From assembly GCF_002803155.1 (NCBI RefSeq), contig NZ_NNBP01000005.1, positions 186,001 through 250,000 on the forward strand: 64,000 nucleotides of DNA, written 5' to 3'. Source of the stretch: Streptomyces sp. CB02959 (lineage in GTDB: Bacteria; Actinomycetota; Actinomycetes; Streptomycetales; Streptomycetaceae). Of the stretch, positions 31,090 to 40,667 are shown piece by piece; the first letter of the stretch is position 1, and every line of letters starts with the position of its first letter. Position numbers and translations under genes: made by a program. The notes below the pieces were generated by a model. That model saw only the letters and a program-made list of their open reading frames with translations, was not told the DNA's origin and did not search any database.

Positions 31090-33018
31090 TTATTGGTCCG
31101 AACCAATGAGATTTGAGGCTCCCTTTGCGGCACGCAGTGCCGCCCGCGCCACCGCGTCCGTGTCGGACAACGTGACCGAACCGACCCCCGGCCGCGCCCC
31201 CGCGGCTGTCACCCAGTGCACCCCTTCCGTCGGCACCCCCACCGCGAACCGCCGCGGATGCGGCCGGCCGTCGGCCCCGATCACGTGGTACGGGCTCGGC
31301 GACACGTCCAGGCCGCCGGTCTCGTAGCCGTCCGCGGTGTGCGGCCGGCAGCCGCCGTCCGCCAGCAGGCCGGCCAGCAGCGCGTCCCCGGTCCGCCGCA
31401 GGTCCGGCTCCGGGAGCCGGGCCTCTATCAGGGCCTCCGCGGTGATCCGCGACCCCGGGACGGCCGGGGAGTGTGCCGTGAAACCGGGCGCCGCCCCGTC
31501 CGCGCCCGCCACCCGGACCTCCATGCCGGGGCCGACCACTTCCAGCACCCCCGCCTCGATGAGCGCCGCCAGCTCCGCTATCCGGCGCCGCGGCGGCCCG
31601 ATGGACAGGAACGCGTTCAGCGGGGTGTACCAGCGGTCCACGTGGTCGCGGCGGGACGTGCCCGCCAGCCCGCCGTGGTCGACGATCTGCCGCAGCTCGT
31701 TCCGCAGGTCCCGCAGCACGTCCAGGGCCGCCTTGACCGGGCCGGCCACATTGCCCTGCCGGGCGTGCGCGACGTCCGCCCGCAGCAGGTCCAGCAGCCA
31801 GGCGCGGAACGCGGCCCGGTCGGCGAACGGCCCGTCCGGGTACGGCCGGGCGATCCGGTCCCAGTCCCAGCGGTCGGCGGGCCCCAGGCCGAAGGCGTCG
31901 AGGGTTGCGGCCTCCTCGGGGCTGCGGTGCGCGCTGCCCAGGAAGCGCTCCCGGAAGCGGTCCCGTTCGGCGCCCGCCGGGCCGCCGCGGGCGGCGGCCC
32001 GGCGCGCCAGCAGCGCCTCGTAGTAGACCGCCTCCACCTCCTTGGCCACCAGTGGCCAGACCTCCGCCAGGAAGTCCGGCGGGTCGCCGGAGTCCGCCCG
32101 CTTGCGGAACGCCGCGATCACGTCAGCGGTGAGCAGCAGCGGCAGGTGCCGGCCGTGCGCGCCCTTGGCGTTGTCACCCCGCGCGTGGTACGGGACGCCG
32201 CGCCGGGAGCCCGCGTACAGCCGGGGCTCGCGGCCCGAGGGCCGGTATGCCAGGGTGCCGCCGGGGCCGCGGACGAACCGGCCGCCGCGGCCCGAGGTCA
32301 GCAGCGCCACATGGTCGAAGAAGTTCAGCCCGAGACCGCGCAGCAGCACCGGGCGGCCCGCGGGCAGGGCCGCCAACTCGGCGGTGAGATCGGCCGGGTT
32401 GGCGGGCGGCAGGTAGTGCAGCCCGTGGGCGGCGGCGTGGTCGGCCAGATGCCGCTGCCCGGCGTCCGGGCGGGCCGGCAGATGGCCCTGGGCCAGCACC
32501 ACGGCGCCCAGCCCGGACAGCGTCCGGCCGTCGTCGAGGGCGAGCGTCTGGGTGCCGTCGGCGGCCTCGGTCAGCCGTACCGCGCGGGCCCGGTGCGGGA
32601 CGACGGTCACCGCTTGCGGGGCGGTCCGCACCGTGTGCCGGAACACCCACTCCAGATAGCGGCCGTACAGCGCGCGCCCCGGATAGTCGTCCGGTCCGAC
32701 GTCGCCCTCCGCCCAGTCGTACAGGCTCGGCCCGGGGCGGATCGGCCCCGTGCACTCCACGCTGGCGTCGGTGAACAGGGTGACCTGGGACGCCACCGTG
32801 TTCATCAGCAGGTCGGCGGGCTGGTCGGGACGCCATACCTGGCCGGCGCCGGGTGGTGCCGGGTCGACGACGTGCACGGTCAGCCGGGTGCCCGGCGCCA
32901 GCCCGGCGGCCGAGGCGCAGATCCGCTCCAGGACACTCGTCCCGCGCGGCCCCGCCCCGACGACGGCGAGGCTGGCGGCGGGGCGGTCGGAGCGGTCGGC
33001 GGGGTGGGCGGCGGCCAA
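31090..33018 (-). CDS. FAD/NAD(P)-binding protein
   Basis: The 642-aa protein opens with a Rossmann dinucleotide site SLAVVGAGPRGTSVLERI and has WRPDQPADLLMNTVASQVTLF and VVLAQGHLPA, as in the FAD/NAD(P)-binding family often annotated HscA-like. The middle part holds helical insertions (about 300-480). Members are widespread in Streptomyces and uncharacterised; a redox role is inferred. A 222-bp gap before the next gene shows nothing. Confidence 0.85.
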   Translation of the reverse strand: MAAAHPADRSDRPAASLAVVGAGPRGTSVLERICASAAGLAPGTRLTVHVVDPAPPGAGQVWRPDQPADLLMNTVASQVTLFTDASVECTGPIRPGPSLYDWAEGDVGPDDYPGRALYGRYLEWVFRHTVRTAPQAVTVVPHRARAVRLTEAADGTQTLALDDGRTLSGLGAVVLAQGHLPARPDAGQRHLADHAAAHGLHYLPPANPADLTAELAALPAGRPVLLRGLGLNFFDHVALLTSGRGGRFVRGPGGTLAYRPSGREPRLYAGSRRGVPYHARGDNAKGAHGRHLPLLLTADVIAAFRKRADSGDPPDFLAEVWPLVAKEVEAVYYEALLARRAAARGGPAGAERDRFRERFLGSAHRSPEEAATLDAFGLGPADRWDWDRIARPYPDGPFADRAAFRAWLLDLLRADVAHARQGNVAGPVKAALDVLRDLRNELRQIVDHGGLAGTSRRDHVDRWYTPLNAFLSIGPPRRRIAELAALIEAGVLEVVGPGMEVRVAGADGAAPGFTAHSPAVPGSRITAEALIEARLPEPDLRRTGDALLAGLLADGGCRPHTADGYETGGLDVSPSPYHVIGADGRPHPRRFAVGVPTEGVHWVTAAGARPGVGSVTLSDTDAVARAALRAAKGASNLIGSDQ

Positions 33019-33240
33019 GAGCGGCTCTCCCTGGGGCGGCGGACGGCCGGCGCGCGGGAAAGCGTGCCGGCCATCAGGGGGCGGACGACGGCGAACGTGC
33101 GCCCCATCATCACCGTCCGGTGCGCCGTCGCGGCACCCGGGTGGGCAAAAAATCGGCCGGATCCGCAGGTGGGCGGGGTGCCGGCGCCGGCGAACCCGCG
33201 CAAATCCGGTCGCGACGTACCGGCACCCCGCCCCGCCGCC

Positions 33241-33885
33241 TCAGCAGCCGTCGAGGATCTTCTTCAGCGCGGCCTTCTCCGCCTGGTCCGCGGTCAGCCC
33301 GTAGGTGTGCTTCACCCACACCCACATCCGGGCGTACTCGCAGTGGTACGAGGTCTTCGGCGGCAGCCACTTCGCCGGGTCCTTGTCGCCCTTGGCCTGG
33401 TTGACGCTGTCGGTGACGGCGATCAGCTGGGAGTGCGTCAGGTCGTTGGCGAACTCCTGGCGGCGCGCGGTGGTCCACTGCGCGGCGCCGGACTTCCACG
33501 CCTCCGACAGCGGGACGACGTGGTCGATGTCCAGATCGGACGCCTTGCTCCAGGTCGCCCCGTCGTAGGCGGAGACCCAGGTGCCGCTCACCGCGGCGCA
33601 GCTGCCGTCCTGTTGGACGTTCCTGCCGTCGCGCTTGAGCACCACCTCGCGGGTGTTGCAGCTGCTGCCCTGGTCGATCCAGTGCGGGAACTTGGCGCGG
33701 CTGTAACCGTCCTGGGGGCCCTCGGGCTGTTCCTTGATCTGCGCGAGGTACGTCCGCGCGGTGGCGGCGCCGGGCGGAGCGGGCGGGGCGGCCTGGGCGG
33801 TCTGCCCGCTCAGGACGAGGATGCAGGTCAGGGCGGCGGTCGTGGCCGCGGCGAGGGACATGCGACGCGCGTAGCCCAGCGGCAT
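33241..33885 (-). CDS. Secreted HNH endonuclease-family protein
   Basis: The 214-aa protein has a signal peptide (residues 1-32, SLAAATTAALTCILVLSG, then AQAAP). The mature part has the DUF1524-like HNH core LDIDHVVPLSEAWKSG, NDLTHSQLIAVTDSVNQAKG and YHCEYARMWVWVK. It is probably an exported nuclease that digests external DNA. It stands alone. Confidence 0.9.
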   Translation of the reverse strand: MPLGYARRMSLAAATTAALTCILVLSGQTAQAAPPAPPGAATARTYLAQIKEQPEGPQDGYSRAKFPHWIDQGSSCNTREVVLKRDGRNVQQDGSCAAVSGTWVSAYDGATWSKASDLDIDHVVPLSEAWKSGAAQWTTARRQEFANDLTHSQLIAVTDSVNQAKGDKDPAKWLPPKTSYHCEYARMWVWVKHTYGLTADQAEKAALKKILDGC

Positions 33886-34087
33886 CGGAACTCCCTTGGA
33901 GTGGGGGGAAGTCGGTGTGCGATCGGGCCCATGCTGGGTTCGTGGGGTTGCCGGGACATGGGCACCAGGTAACAGGGTGACGACATGTCCACGTCACTTC
34001 AAGGGGTGGGGGCGAGAGGGCGGGACGGTGCCGGCGCCCGGCGCCCGTACGCGGGGAAGGCCCGCACCCGCCGCCTACAGTGAGCGG

Positions 34088-34834
34088 GTGCTGCTGCCGG
34101 TCAACGCCACCCTCGGGATCGTCCTCGCCGTCCTCCTGCTCGCCGCCGTGGCCGTCGCCGCGCTGGCCCACCTCGGCCACGCCCGCGCGATCGCCCTCGC
34201 CGGCCTGCGCGCCGCGGCCCAACTCGCCGCCGTCTCCTACCTCATCGGCTGGGTCGTACACGCCCTGCCCTGGCTGCTGAGCTTCCTGGTCCTGATGTTC
34301 GCGGTGGCGGTCCGCACGGCGGGCCGCCGGATCACCGCCAACCGCACCTGGTGGTGGGCCGCGGCGCCGATCGCCGCCGGCGTCCTGCCGGTGGTCGGGG
34401 TGCTGCTGCTCACCGGCCTGCTCCCGCCGGGCGGCCTCACCCTGATCCCGGTCACCGGCATCCTCATCGGCGGCGCGCTGACCGCCACCGTCCTCGGGGG
34501 CCGCCGGGCGCTGGACGAACTGGAGCTGCGGCGGGGGGAGTTCGAGGCGGGGCTGGCGCTCGGGCTGCCGGACCGGGAGGCGCGGATGGAGGTGGCCCGC
34601 TCCGCCGCGTCGGACGCCCTGCTGCCGGGCCTCGACCAGACCCGGACGGTCGGGCTGGTCACCCTCCCCGGGGCGTTCGTCGGCATGCTGCTGGGCGGCG
34701 CCTCACCCGTACAGGCCGGTGCGGTCCAACTGTTCGTCCTGGTCGCGCTCCTGGCCGTACAGGTGGTCTCGTGCGCGGTGGTCCTGGAACTGGTCGCCCG
34801 CGGACTGATCCACCGCACGCCGGCGACACGCTGA
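34088..34834 (+). CDS. FetB/YbbM-type ABC permease (UPF0014)
   Basis: The 248-aa protein has about seven hydrophobic helices and the FetB signature LGGRRALDELELRRGEFEAGLALG, a cytoplasmic loop with ALLPGLDQTRTVGLVTLPGAFVGMLLGG after it. In E. coli FetAB exports or handles iron; no ATPase partner is next to it here. GTG 34088 has a TACAGT box ending seven bases before it, so the mRNA may be leaderless. Confidence 0.8.
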   Translation: MLLPVNATLGIVLAVLLLAAVAVAALAHLGHARAIALAGLRAAAQLAAVSYLIGWVVHALPWLLSFLVLMFAVAVRTAGRRITANRTWWWAAAPIAAGVLPVVGVLLLTGLLPPGGLTLIPVTGILIGGALTATVLGGRRALDELELRRGEFEAGLALGLPDREARMEVARSAASDALLPGLDQTRTVGLVTLPGAFVGMLLGGASPVQAGAVQLFVLVALLAVQVVSCAVVLELVARGLIHRTPATR

Positions 34835-34891
34835 CCGCTCGTCACGCGGCAGGGCCGGGGCCCGCCCCCGGGGCGTGGTCCGGCCGGTGGC

Positions 34892-35554
34892 TCAGGCCGT
34901 GATCCGGACGGCGATCCCGCCGTCCATCAGCGCCTCGACGCGGACCTGGGTGAGGTCGCGGACGTGCGCGGTGGGCGCGAACCGGGCGGCGCGGTCGCCG
35001 ACCCCGACGACCCGCATCCCGGCGGCCCGGCCGGCCTCGATACCCGCCTCGGAGTCCTCGAAGACCAGGCAGTCCTCGGGTGCGAAGCCCAACTCGGCGG
35101 CGCCCTTGAGGAAGCCCTCCGGGTCCGGCTTGCTGGCGCTCACGCACTCCGCGGTGATCCGCACCTCCGGCATGGGCAGCGCGGCCGCGCCCATGCGGGC
35201 CTCGGCCAGCGCGATGTCGGCGGAGGTCACCAGGGCGTGCGGCAGCCGGGCGAGGGCCGCCATGAACGCGGGCGCGCCGGGCACCGGCACGACGCCCTCG
35301 ATGTCGGCGGTCTCCTGCTCCAGCATCCGCCGGTTGTCGGCCAGGTTCAGTTCCATCGGGCGGTCCGGCAGCAGCGCCGCCATGGTGGCCCAACCCTGTC
35401 GGCCGTGGACGACCGCCAGTACGTCTTCCGACGGCAGCCCCTGCTCGGCCGCCCAGCGCCGCCAGCAGCGCTCCACGACGGCCTCGGAGTTCACGATCGT
35501 CGAGTCCATGTCCAGCAGCAGGGCGCGGGCTATGAGCGTGGTGGTGGCCGTCAT
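34892..35554 (-). CDS. HAD-family phosphatase (beta-phosphoglucomutase-like)
   Basis: The 220-aa protein has HAD motif I LLLDMDSTIVNSE, motif II ALVTSADIALAE, motif III lysine in ECVSASKPDPEGFL and motif IV CLVFEDSEAGIEAGRAAG. A C1-type helical cap follows motif I. It is probably a sugar-phosphate phosphatase. ATG 35554 follows AGGAG by eight bases. Confidence 0.9.
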   Translation of the reverse strand: MTATTTLIARALLLDMDSTIVNSEAVVERCWRRWAAEQGLPSEDVLAVVHGRQGWATMAALLPDRPMELNLADNRRMLEQETADIEGVVPVPGAPAFMAALARLPHALVTSADIALAEARMGAAALPMPEVRITAECVSASKPDPEGFLKGAAELGFAPEDCLVFEDSEAGIEAGRAAGMRVVGVGDRAARFAPTAHVRDLTQVRVEALMDGGIAVRITA

Positions 35555-35649
35555 GGGCGGGCTCCTGGGCGCGGTGGGGCTGGCAGCTGCACTGTCAGGA
35601 CGGGCGGGAGAACACAAGCGGTCCCGCCCGCCGGTCAGGGAGTGCGGGC

Positions 35650-35686
35650 GGAACCACTTTGTTTTTTCACGATACAAAACAGTTCC
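35650..35686. promoter_or_regulatory. AT-rich interrupted inverted repeat
   Basis: Inner arms TGTTTT (35660-35665) and AAAACA (35676-35681) and outer arms GGAAC/GTTCC make an interrupted palindrome in an unusually AT-rich patch. It lies about 100 bp upstream of the HAD start and may be its promoter/operator. Confidence 0.4.
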
Positions 35687-35781
35687 GGTCGCCGACAACC
35701 GCCCACCGCCCCGAACGGCATGGCATTCGTCACGGTCCGCGGAACATGTCACGCTCCGGAGCCGCGCGAGCGGCGCTCCGC

Positions 35782-36768
35782 TCACGGCTGCCGGGTGCGC
35801 GCCTCCAGGGACACCCGGGTCGCGGGCCCGTAGACGCCGTCCGGATCGCCCTGCACCCCGTAGGTCCGCTGGTAGCGCGCCACCGCCTCCCGTACCGCCG
35901 TGCCGTACTGGCCGTCCGCCGTCCCGGTATAGAGGGCCACCTGCCGCAGCCGCCCCTGGAGCTCGGCCACCTCCGGGCCGCTGGATCCCTCACGGAGCAC
36001 GATCGGCCCGCTCGGCGGCGCACTGGGAGCGGCGTCGCCCGTGGGGACCGCGACGCTGCCGGACGCCCGTACCGGGGTTGGCGGAAGGGAGGGGGCCGGA
36101 GATCGGCGCGGGCGGGTGGTCGCCCCGGGACTCCTGGACCGCGAGGTGGCGGGAGAGGGGCGGTCCGGGGCCGGTGCGGAGCCGGTGGGACCGGCGGTGG
36201 TGGGGACCGTCGAGGTGGGGGCGGGGGTGCCGCCGTCCGGGGGCGCCGCCCGGTCCCGGTCGCCGCCCTGGAGCGCCCCGCTGCCGAGCACGATCGCCGC
36301 GGCGGCCACCGCGGCACCGGTGACGGCCAGGAAGGCCGACCGGGTACGGCGCCGCCCCGCCGGTGCGGGTGGAGCGGCGGCCGCCCCGGAGGAGGGAGCG
36401 AAACCGGCGGGGCGAAAGGAATCGGAGGGATCGGGTGAGTCGGGCGAATCGGATGGGTCGGGCGAACCAGAGGAATGAAAGGTCTCGGAGGCCGGGCCGG
36501 TGGGGCGGGGGACTCGGTGGACCGCGGCGTCCACCCCGGGTAAGTCCTCCAGCGCGTCCGGCCGCCGCCATCCGCCACCGTCCTCGCCGTTGCTCCCGCT
36601 CCCGCCCCTGCCGTCGTCCTCCCGGCCGCCCCGGTCCGGCAGGGAGACGTACGGCCGTACGCGCAGCGGATCGAAGTCCTCCGACTCGACCGCCGCACAC
36701 AGGCAGGTCGGCCGACCGTCCCCGCGTACCGGGGCGAAGCAGTGCGGGCAGGTGGATGCTGCCGTCAC
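35782..36768 (-). CDS. Membrane protein with C-terminal peptidoglycan-binding domain
   Basis: The 328-aa protein has an N-terminal zinc-ribbon-like stretch (CPHCFAP ... CLCAAVE), a disordered Pro/Ser/Asp-rich region, one hydrophobic helix at about 142-165, a Pro/Thr/Ser-rich extracellular linker and a PG-binding domain 1 at about 258-328 (REGSSGPEVAELQGRLRQV, DGQYGTAVREAVARYQ, DGVYGPATR). It probably tethers to the cell wall. The role of the inside Cys motif is unknown. Confidence 0.85.
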   Translation of the reverse strand: MTAASTCPHCFAPVRGDGRPTCLCAAVESEDFDPLRVRPYVSLPDRGGREDDGRGGSGSNGEDGGGWRRPDALEDLPGVDAAVHRVPRPTGPASETFHSSGSPDPSDSPDSPDPSDSFRPAGFAPSSGAAAAPPAPAGRRRTRSAFLAVTGAAVAAAAIVLGSGALQGGDRDRAAPPDGGTPAPTSTVPTTAGPTGSAPAPDRPSPATSRSRSPGATTRPRRSPAPSLPPTPVRASGSVAVPTGDAAPSAPPSGPIVLREGSSGPEVAELQGRLRQVALYTGTADGQYGTAVREAVARYQRTYGVQGDPDGVYGPATRVSLEARTRQP

Positions 36769-37045
36769 GAGTGGTCCCCTCTCTGGAGGCGCGAACCGGC
36801 AGCCGATTATTCAGAGCGCCCGCAGTCCCCGCAGGCGCTCCACGACATCCGCCCGACGTCTCCCGGTACCGCCCGCCCCGTCCCCCCTCCCTCCGGGCCC
36901 GTTTCCCCGCCCCTGGTCCGTTCCGCGGTCGCCGGGGCGGCAGCCGGCCGCGGCCGTTCAGCGGGCCATATCGGACGGAAACGCCCACGATGGAGTGAAG
37001 GCCCGGAAGGCCGAGAACACCACCCGGACCGGAGCGGACGTGCGC

Positions 37046-37113
37046 GCCGGTCACGGGCGTACGAGCCGGTCACGGGCGTACGAGCCGGTCACGGGCGTAC
37101 GAGCCGGACACGA
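37046..37113. repeat. Three and a half 19-bp direct repeats before the MFS gene
   Basis: GCCGGTCACGGGCGTACGA is repeated exactly at 37046-37064, 37065-37083 and 37084-37102, with a shortened copy to 37113. Each unit contains the palindrome CGTACG. The array ends 15 bp before the MFS start, so it could be an operator array. The rest of 36769-37045 shows nothing. Confidence 0.85.
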
Positions 37114-37127
37114 GGGAGACGACGCTC

Positions 37128-39218
37128 ATGGCGCAGGACACCGGCGCTCCTGCCGTTCCCGGCGAGGACCGTTCCCGGCGGACGGTCCTCGTCGCGATCG
37201 GCGCGCTGCTGCTCGGCTTGCTCATCGCGGCACTCGACCAGACCATCGTCGCCACCGCGCTGCCCACCATCGTCAGCGACCTCGGCGGCCTCGAACACCT
37301 CTCCTGGGTGGTCACCGCCTATCTGCTGGCGTCCACGGCCGCGACCCCCCTGTGGGGCAAGCTCGGCGACCAGTACGGCCGCAAGAAGCTGTTCCAGGCC
37401 GCCATCGTGATCTTCCTGATCGGCTCGGCGCTCTGCGGCCTCGCCCGGAACATGGGGGAGCTGATCGCCTTCCGGGCCTTGCAGGGCCTGGGCGGCGGCG
37501 GCCTGATCGTGCTGTCGATGGCGATCGTCGGGGACATCGTGCCGCCCCGCGAACGCGGCAAGTACCAGGGGCTGTTCGGCGCCGTGTTCGGCGGCACCAG
37601 CGTCCTGGGACCGCTGCTCGGCGGGCTGTTCGTGGACCACCTCAGCTGGCGCTGGGTCTTCTACGTCAACCTCCCCATCGGCATCGTCGCGCTCGCCGTC
37701 ATCGCGGCCGTGCTGCACATCCCGGCCCGCCGCACCCCGCACCGCATCGACTACCTGGGCACCGCCCTGATCGCCGCGGTCGCCGCCTGCCTCGTGCTGA
37801 TGACCTCGCTCGGCGGCGTCAGCTACCCCTGGGGCTCCTGGCAGACCGCCCTGCTGGCCGGACTCGGCGTCGTGCTGCTCGCCGCGTTCGTCGTCGTCGA
37901 ACGCCGGGCCGCGGAACCGGTCATCCCGCTGCGCCTGTTCACCTCGCGCACCTTCACCCTCTGCTCGGTCATCGGCTTCGTCATCGGCTTCGCGATGTTC
38001 GGCTCGATGACGTACCTGCCGACTTTCCTCCAGGTCGTCCAGCGGGTCTCGCCGACCATGTCCGGCGTGCACATGCTGCCGATGGTGTTCGGCATGCTGC
38101 TCTCGTCGACCGCCTCCGGGCAGATCGTCTCCCGCACCGGCCGCTACAAGGTCTTCCCCATCGCGGGCACCGCCGTGGTCGCCCTGGGCCTGCTGCTCCT
38201 GCACCAGCTCGACCCGACCAGCGGCGTCGCCCTGATGAGCACCTACTTCTTCGTCTTCGGCTTCGGGCTCGGCCTGGTCATGCAGGTCCTGGTCCTCATC
38301 GTGCAGAACGCCGTCCCCTACCAGGACCTCGGGGTGGCCACCTCCGGCGCCACCTTCTTCCGCTCCATCGGCGCCTCGTTCGGCGTCTCCCTCTTCGGCA
38401 CGATCTTCGCCAACCGGCTCGGCCCGCGGATCGCCGACGCCCTCGCCGGAGCGCAGCTCCCGCCCGGCATCTCCCCGTCGGTGATCGCCCAGGACCCGCG
38501 GGCGATCACCAAACTGCCGCCCGCGCAGGCCGCCGGCGTCCTCGGCGCCTACTCCGCCTCCATCACCGACGTCTTCCTCTACGCCGTGCCGGTCGTCCTC
38601 GTCGCCTTCGTCCTGGCCTGGTTCCTCAGGGAGGAGCCGCTGCGCGGCAGCGTCACCGCCCCCGACACCAGCGAGGTCCTCTGCTCCAACCCCGTCGAGC
38701 GGTCCTCCCGCGAGGAGGTCGCCCGCGCGCTGTCCAAACTCGGCAGCCTGGCGGGCCGCAAGGACATCTACGAGAAGATCACCACCCGCGCCGGCCTGGA
38801 CCTCAAACCGGCCGCCAGCTGGCTGGTGCTGCGCATCCAACGCCAAGGCTCGGTGGAACCGGCACTGCTCGCGGAGCGCAGCCGGGTACCGCTCGGCGTG
38901 ATCACCGAGGGCGTCCGGCAGGTCGAGGAACGCGGACTGGCGCGACGCGAGGGGCTGATGCTGCTGCTCACCGACGAGGGCCGGGACGCCGCGGAGCGGC
39001 TCTCGGAGGCCCGCCAGGCGTCGCTGGCGCGGCTGCTGGGCGACTGGTGGACCAAGGACCGGCCCACCGACCTCACCGACCTCGTCCGGGAGCTGACCGC
39101 GGAACTGTGCGGCTCCGACGACGAGGAGCCGCACAACGGCGACGCCCGCCAGCCGGTACCGCGGACCCCGACCCGCACCCCGCCGCGGTCACCGCGGCCA
39201 CCGGACCTCACCAAGTAG
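37128..39218 (+). CDS. DHA2-type MFS drug efflux pump fused to a winged helix
   Basis: The 696-aa protein has 14 predicted helices (residues about 18-510), with [19 protein letters not shown] in helix 1 and [11 protein letters not shown] in the first loop, the DHA2 (EmrB/QacA) hallmark. Residues about 540-690 form a cytoplasmic MarR-like region: [46 protein letters not shown]. The fusion suggests that ligand or DNA sensing is tied to the pump. ATG 37128 follows GAGGGAG. Confidence 0.88.
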   Translation: MAQDTGAPAVPGEDRSRRTVLVAIGALLLGLLIAALDQTIVATALPTIVSDLGGLEHLSWVVTAYLLASTAATPLWGKLGDQYGRKKLFQAAIVIFLIGSALCGLARNMGELIAFRALQGLGGGGLIVLSMAIVGDIVPPRERGKYQGLFGAVFGGTSVLGPLLGGLFVDHLSWRWVFYVNLPIGIVALAVIAAVLHIPARRTPHRIDYLGTALIAAVAACLVLMTSLGGVSYPWGSWQTALLAGLGVVLLAAFVVVERRAAEPVIPLRLFTSRTFTLCSVIGFVIGFAMFGSMTYLPTFLQVVQRVSPTMSGVHMLPMVFGMLLSSTASGQIVSRTGRYKVFPIAGTAVVALGLLLLHQLDPTSGVALMSTYFFVFGFGLGLVMQVLVLIVQNAVPYQDLGVATSGATFFRSIGASFGVSLFGTIFANRLGPRIADALAGAQLPPGISPSVIAQDPRAITKLPPAQAAGVLGAYSASITDVFLYAVPVVLVAFVLAWFLREEPLRGSVTAPDTSEVLCSNPVERSSREEVARALSKLGSLAGRKDIYEKITTRAGLDLKPAASWLVLRIQRQGSVEPALLAERSRVPLGVITEGVRQVEERGLARREGLMLLLTDEGRDAAERLSEARQASLARLLGDWWTKDRPTDLTDLVRELTAELCGSDDEEPHNGDARQPVPRTPTRTPPRSPRPPDLTK

Positions 39219-39225
39219 ACGGCCG

Positions 39226-39792
39226 TCACCGACCGACGGCCGTCTCCGCCCCTGTCCCCGTTCCCGCCGCCGCTCCCACCAGCCGCTTCTCGAAGAAGAT
39301 CTCCGCATAGCGATCGTCGTGGTACGGGGCGATCTCGACGTAACCGCGCCGCCGGTAGAGGGCGACCGCCTCCGTCAGGTCCAGCCGGGTGTCCAGCCGG
39401 ATCCGCTCGGCACCCAGTCCGGCCGCGGCCGCCTCCGCGGCCCGCAGCAGCCGGCCCGCGGCCCCCAGACCCCGCCGGGCGTGCCGGACGAACACCTGCT
39501 TCAGCTCGGCGGTACGGGCGTCCAGCAGCCGCACCCCGGCGCACCCGACCGGCTCGCCGCCGTACCGCGCCACCAACAACACCCCGTGCGGCGGCATCAG
39601 GGCGTCGCTCGGATACTCGGCCACGCCCCCGTCGATCTCCTCGGGCGTCGAGCGGCGCCCCTCGTGCAACAGGTAATAGCGGTCGGCGACATCGGTGTAG
39701 TACTCGCGCAACAGGGCCAGCGCCACCGGCGATGCGGCCGGCTCGGCGGCGAGGGTCCAGGACGGGGCGGCGGCATCACTCATGGCGGCCAT
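39226..39792 (-). CDS. GNAT N-acetyltransferase
   Basis: The protein (188 aa from ATG 39792; 185 from ATG 39783) has the acetyl-CoA loop RRGLGAAGRLL and surrounding strands (VLLVARYGGEPVGCAGVRLL, AELKQVFV). It fits GNAT. Substrate unknown. A convergent arrangement with the MFS gene leaves seven bases between stops. Confidence 0.85.
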   Translation of the reverse strand: MAAMSDAAAPSWTLAAEPAASPVALALLREYYTDVADRYYLLHEGRRSTPEEIDGGVAEYPSDALMPPHGVLLVARYGGEPVGCAGVRLLDARTAELKQVFVRHARRGLGAAGRLLRAAEAAAAGLGAERIRLDTRLDLTEAVALYRRRGYVEIAPYHDDRYAEIFFEKRLVGAAAGTGTGAETAVGR

Positions 39793-40103
39793 GTCACGCC
39801 GCCGGAGCCCGCGGCGCAACCGGTTTTGCCCGCCGCGGGCGCCGCGCTGTGCCCGCCCTGCGGACTGCTCGCCGCGGTCTTCCTCCGCCCTGCCCGGTCG
39901 GCCACCTTCCTGGCGGCCCTGGCCGATGGGGTCGTCAACCACCTGGAGAACCGCGCGAAGCGAGCCGCCCCCGACACCTGACGGCCCCCGGCGACACCGC
40001 GCGCACGGGTGCCGGCCGCGGACCGTCGTCCACGGTCCGGCCGGCAGCGCCTGGGCAGGCGCGCGGTGTCGCCGGTTACCGCCGGGGGCCACTCGGTACG
40101 GAG

Positions 40104-40421
40104 TTACGCGCCCTTCGGCGCGGCCTGCTGCACGACCTCGAACGACCACACCGTCGACCCGCTGGCGGCCGGCTTCGGCCGGTCGCCGCCGCCCTGGTGG
40201 GCCGCCTTCATGGGGCCCTCCATCCACGCCTGGAAAGACTCCTCGTCACGCCACCGGGTGTACACGAGGTAGTCGTCGGTCCCCTCGACGGGGCGCAGCA
40301 ACTCGAACCACTCGAAGCCGTCCGAACTCTCCACCGCACCGGCACGGGAGGCGAAACGCTTCTCAAGGGTTTCCCGCTGCTCGGCGGGGACGGTCAGCAC
40401 ATTGATCTTCACGATGCTCAT
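40104..40421 (-). CDS. Antibiotic biosynthesis monooxygenase (ABM) domain protein
   Basis: The 105-aa protein is a ferredoxin-like ABM domain: MSIVKINVLTVPAEQRETLEKRF, DGFEWFELLRPVEGTDDYLVYTRWRDEESFQAW. Relatives include heme-degrading enzymes of the IsdG type and quinone-forming monooxygenases. The gene's first codons and upstream DNA (40400-40445) are repeated at 42702-42747. It was probably the second gene of a DUF2330 operon before a 2.3-kb insertion. Confidence 0.88.
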   Translation of the reverse strand: MSIVKINVLTVPAEQRETLEKRFASRAGAVESSDGFEWFELLRPVEGTDDYLVYTRWRDEESFQAWMEGPMKAAHQGGGDRPKPAASGSTVWSFEVVQQAAPKGA

Positions 40422-40445
40422 GGCCCCATCGTGCCGCATGGCGCC
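40400..40445. repeat. 46-bp direct repeat, left copy (ABM start region)
   Basis: This spans the first seven codons of the ABM gene and 24 bp upstream. It is identical to 42702-42747; ten more bases match after a two-base mismatch. The pair frames a 2.3-kb insertion. Confidence 0.92.
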
Positions 40446-40667
40446 GGGCTCCGGCGGGCGGGGCTCACCGGCGACGCGGCTGCCTCCGGGGAGGGGGCTC
40501 GGCGGGCTCGGAAGCTGTGGACAGCGTGGGCACCGCAATCGCCGGAACCAAGTTCCCCGCCATTGGTAACCCCGAGCGCGGAGGCGAGCGTCCTGCGTGT
40601 GGTCGTGCCCGGGTAACGACGGATGCCTGGATCTGATTCTGTACGGGTTCCAAGGCCGCCAAGGCGT

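Noticed and set aside
39838..39981. Short hydrophobic plus-strand frame (LCPPCGLLAAVFLRP...)
   Set aside because: Protein-like composition, but only a TTG start without a ribosome site and overlap with the GNAT upstream region.
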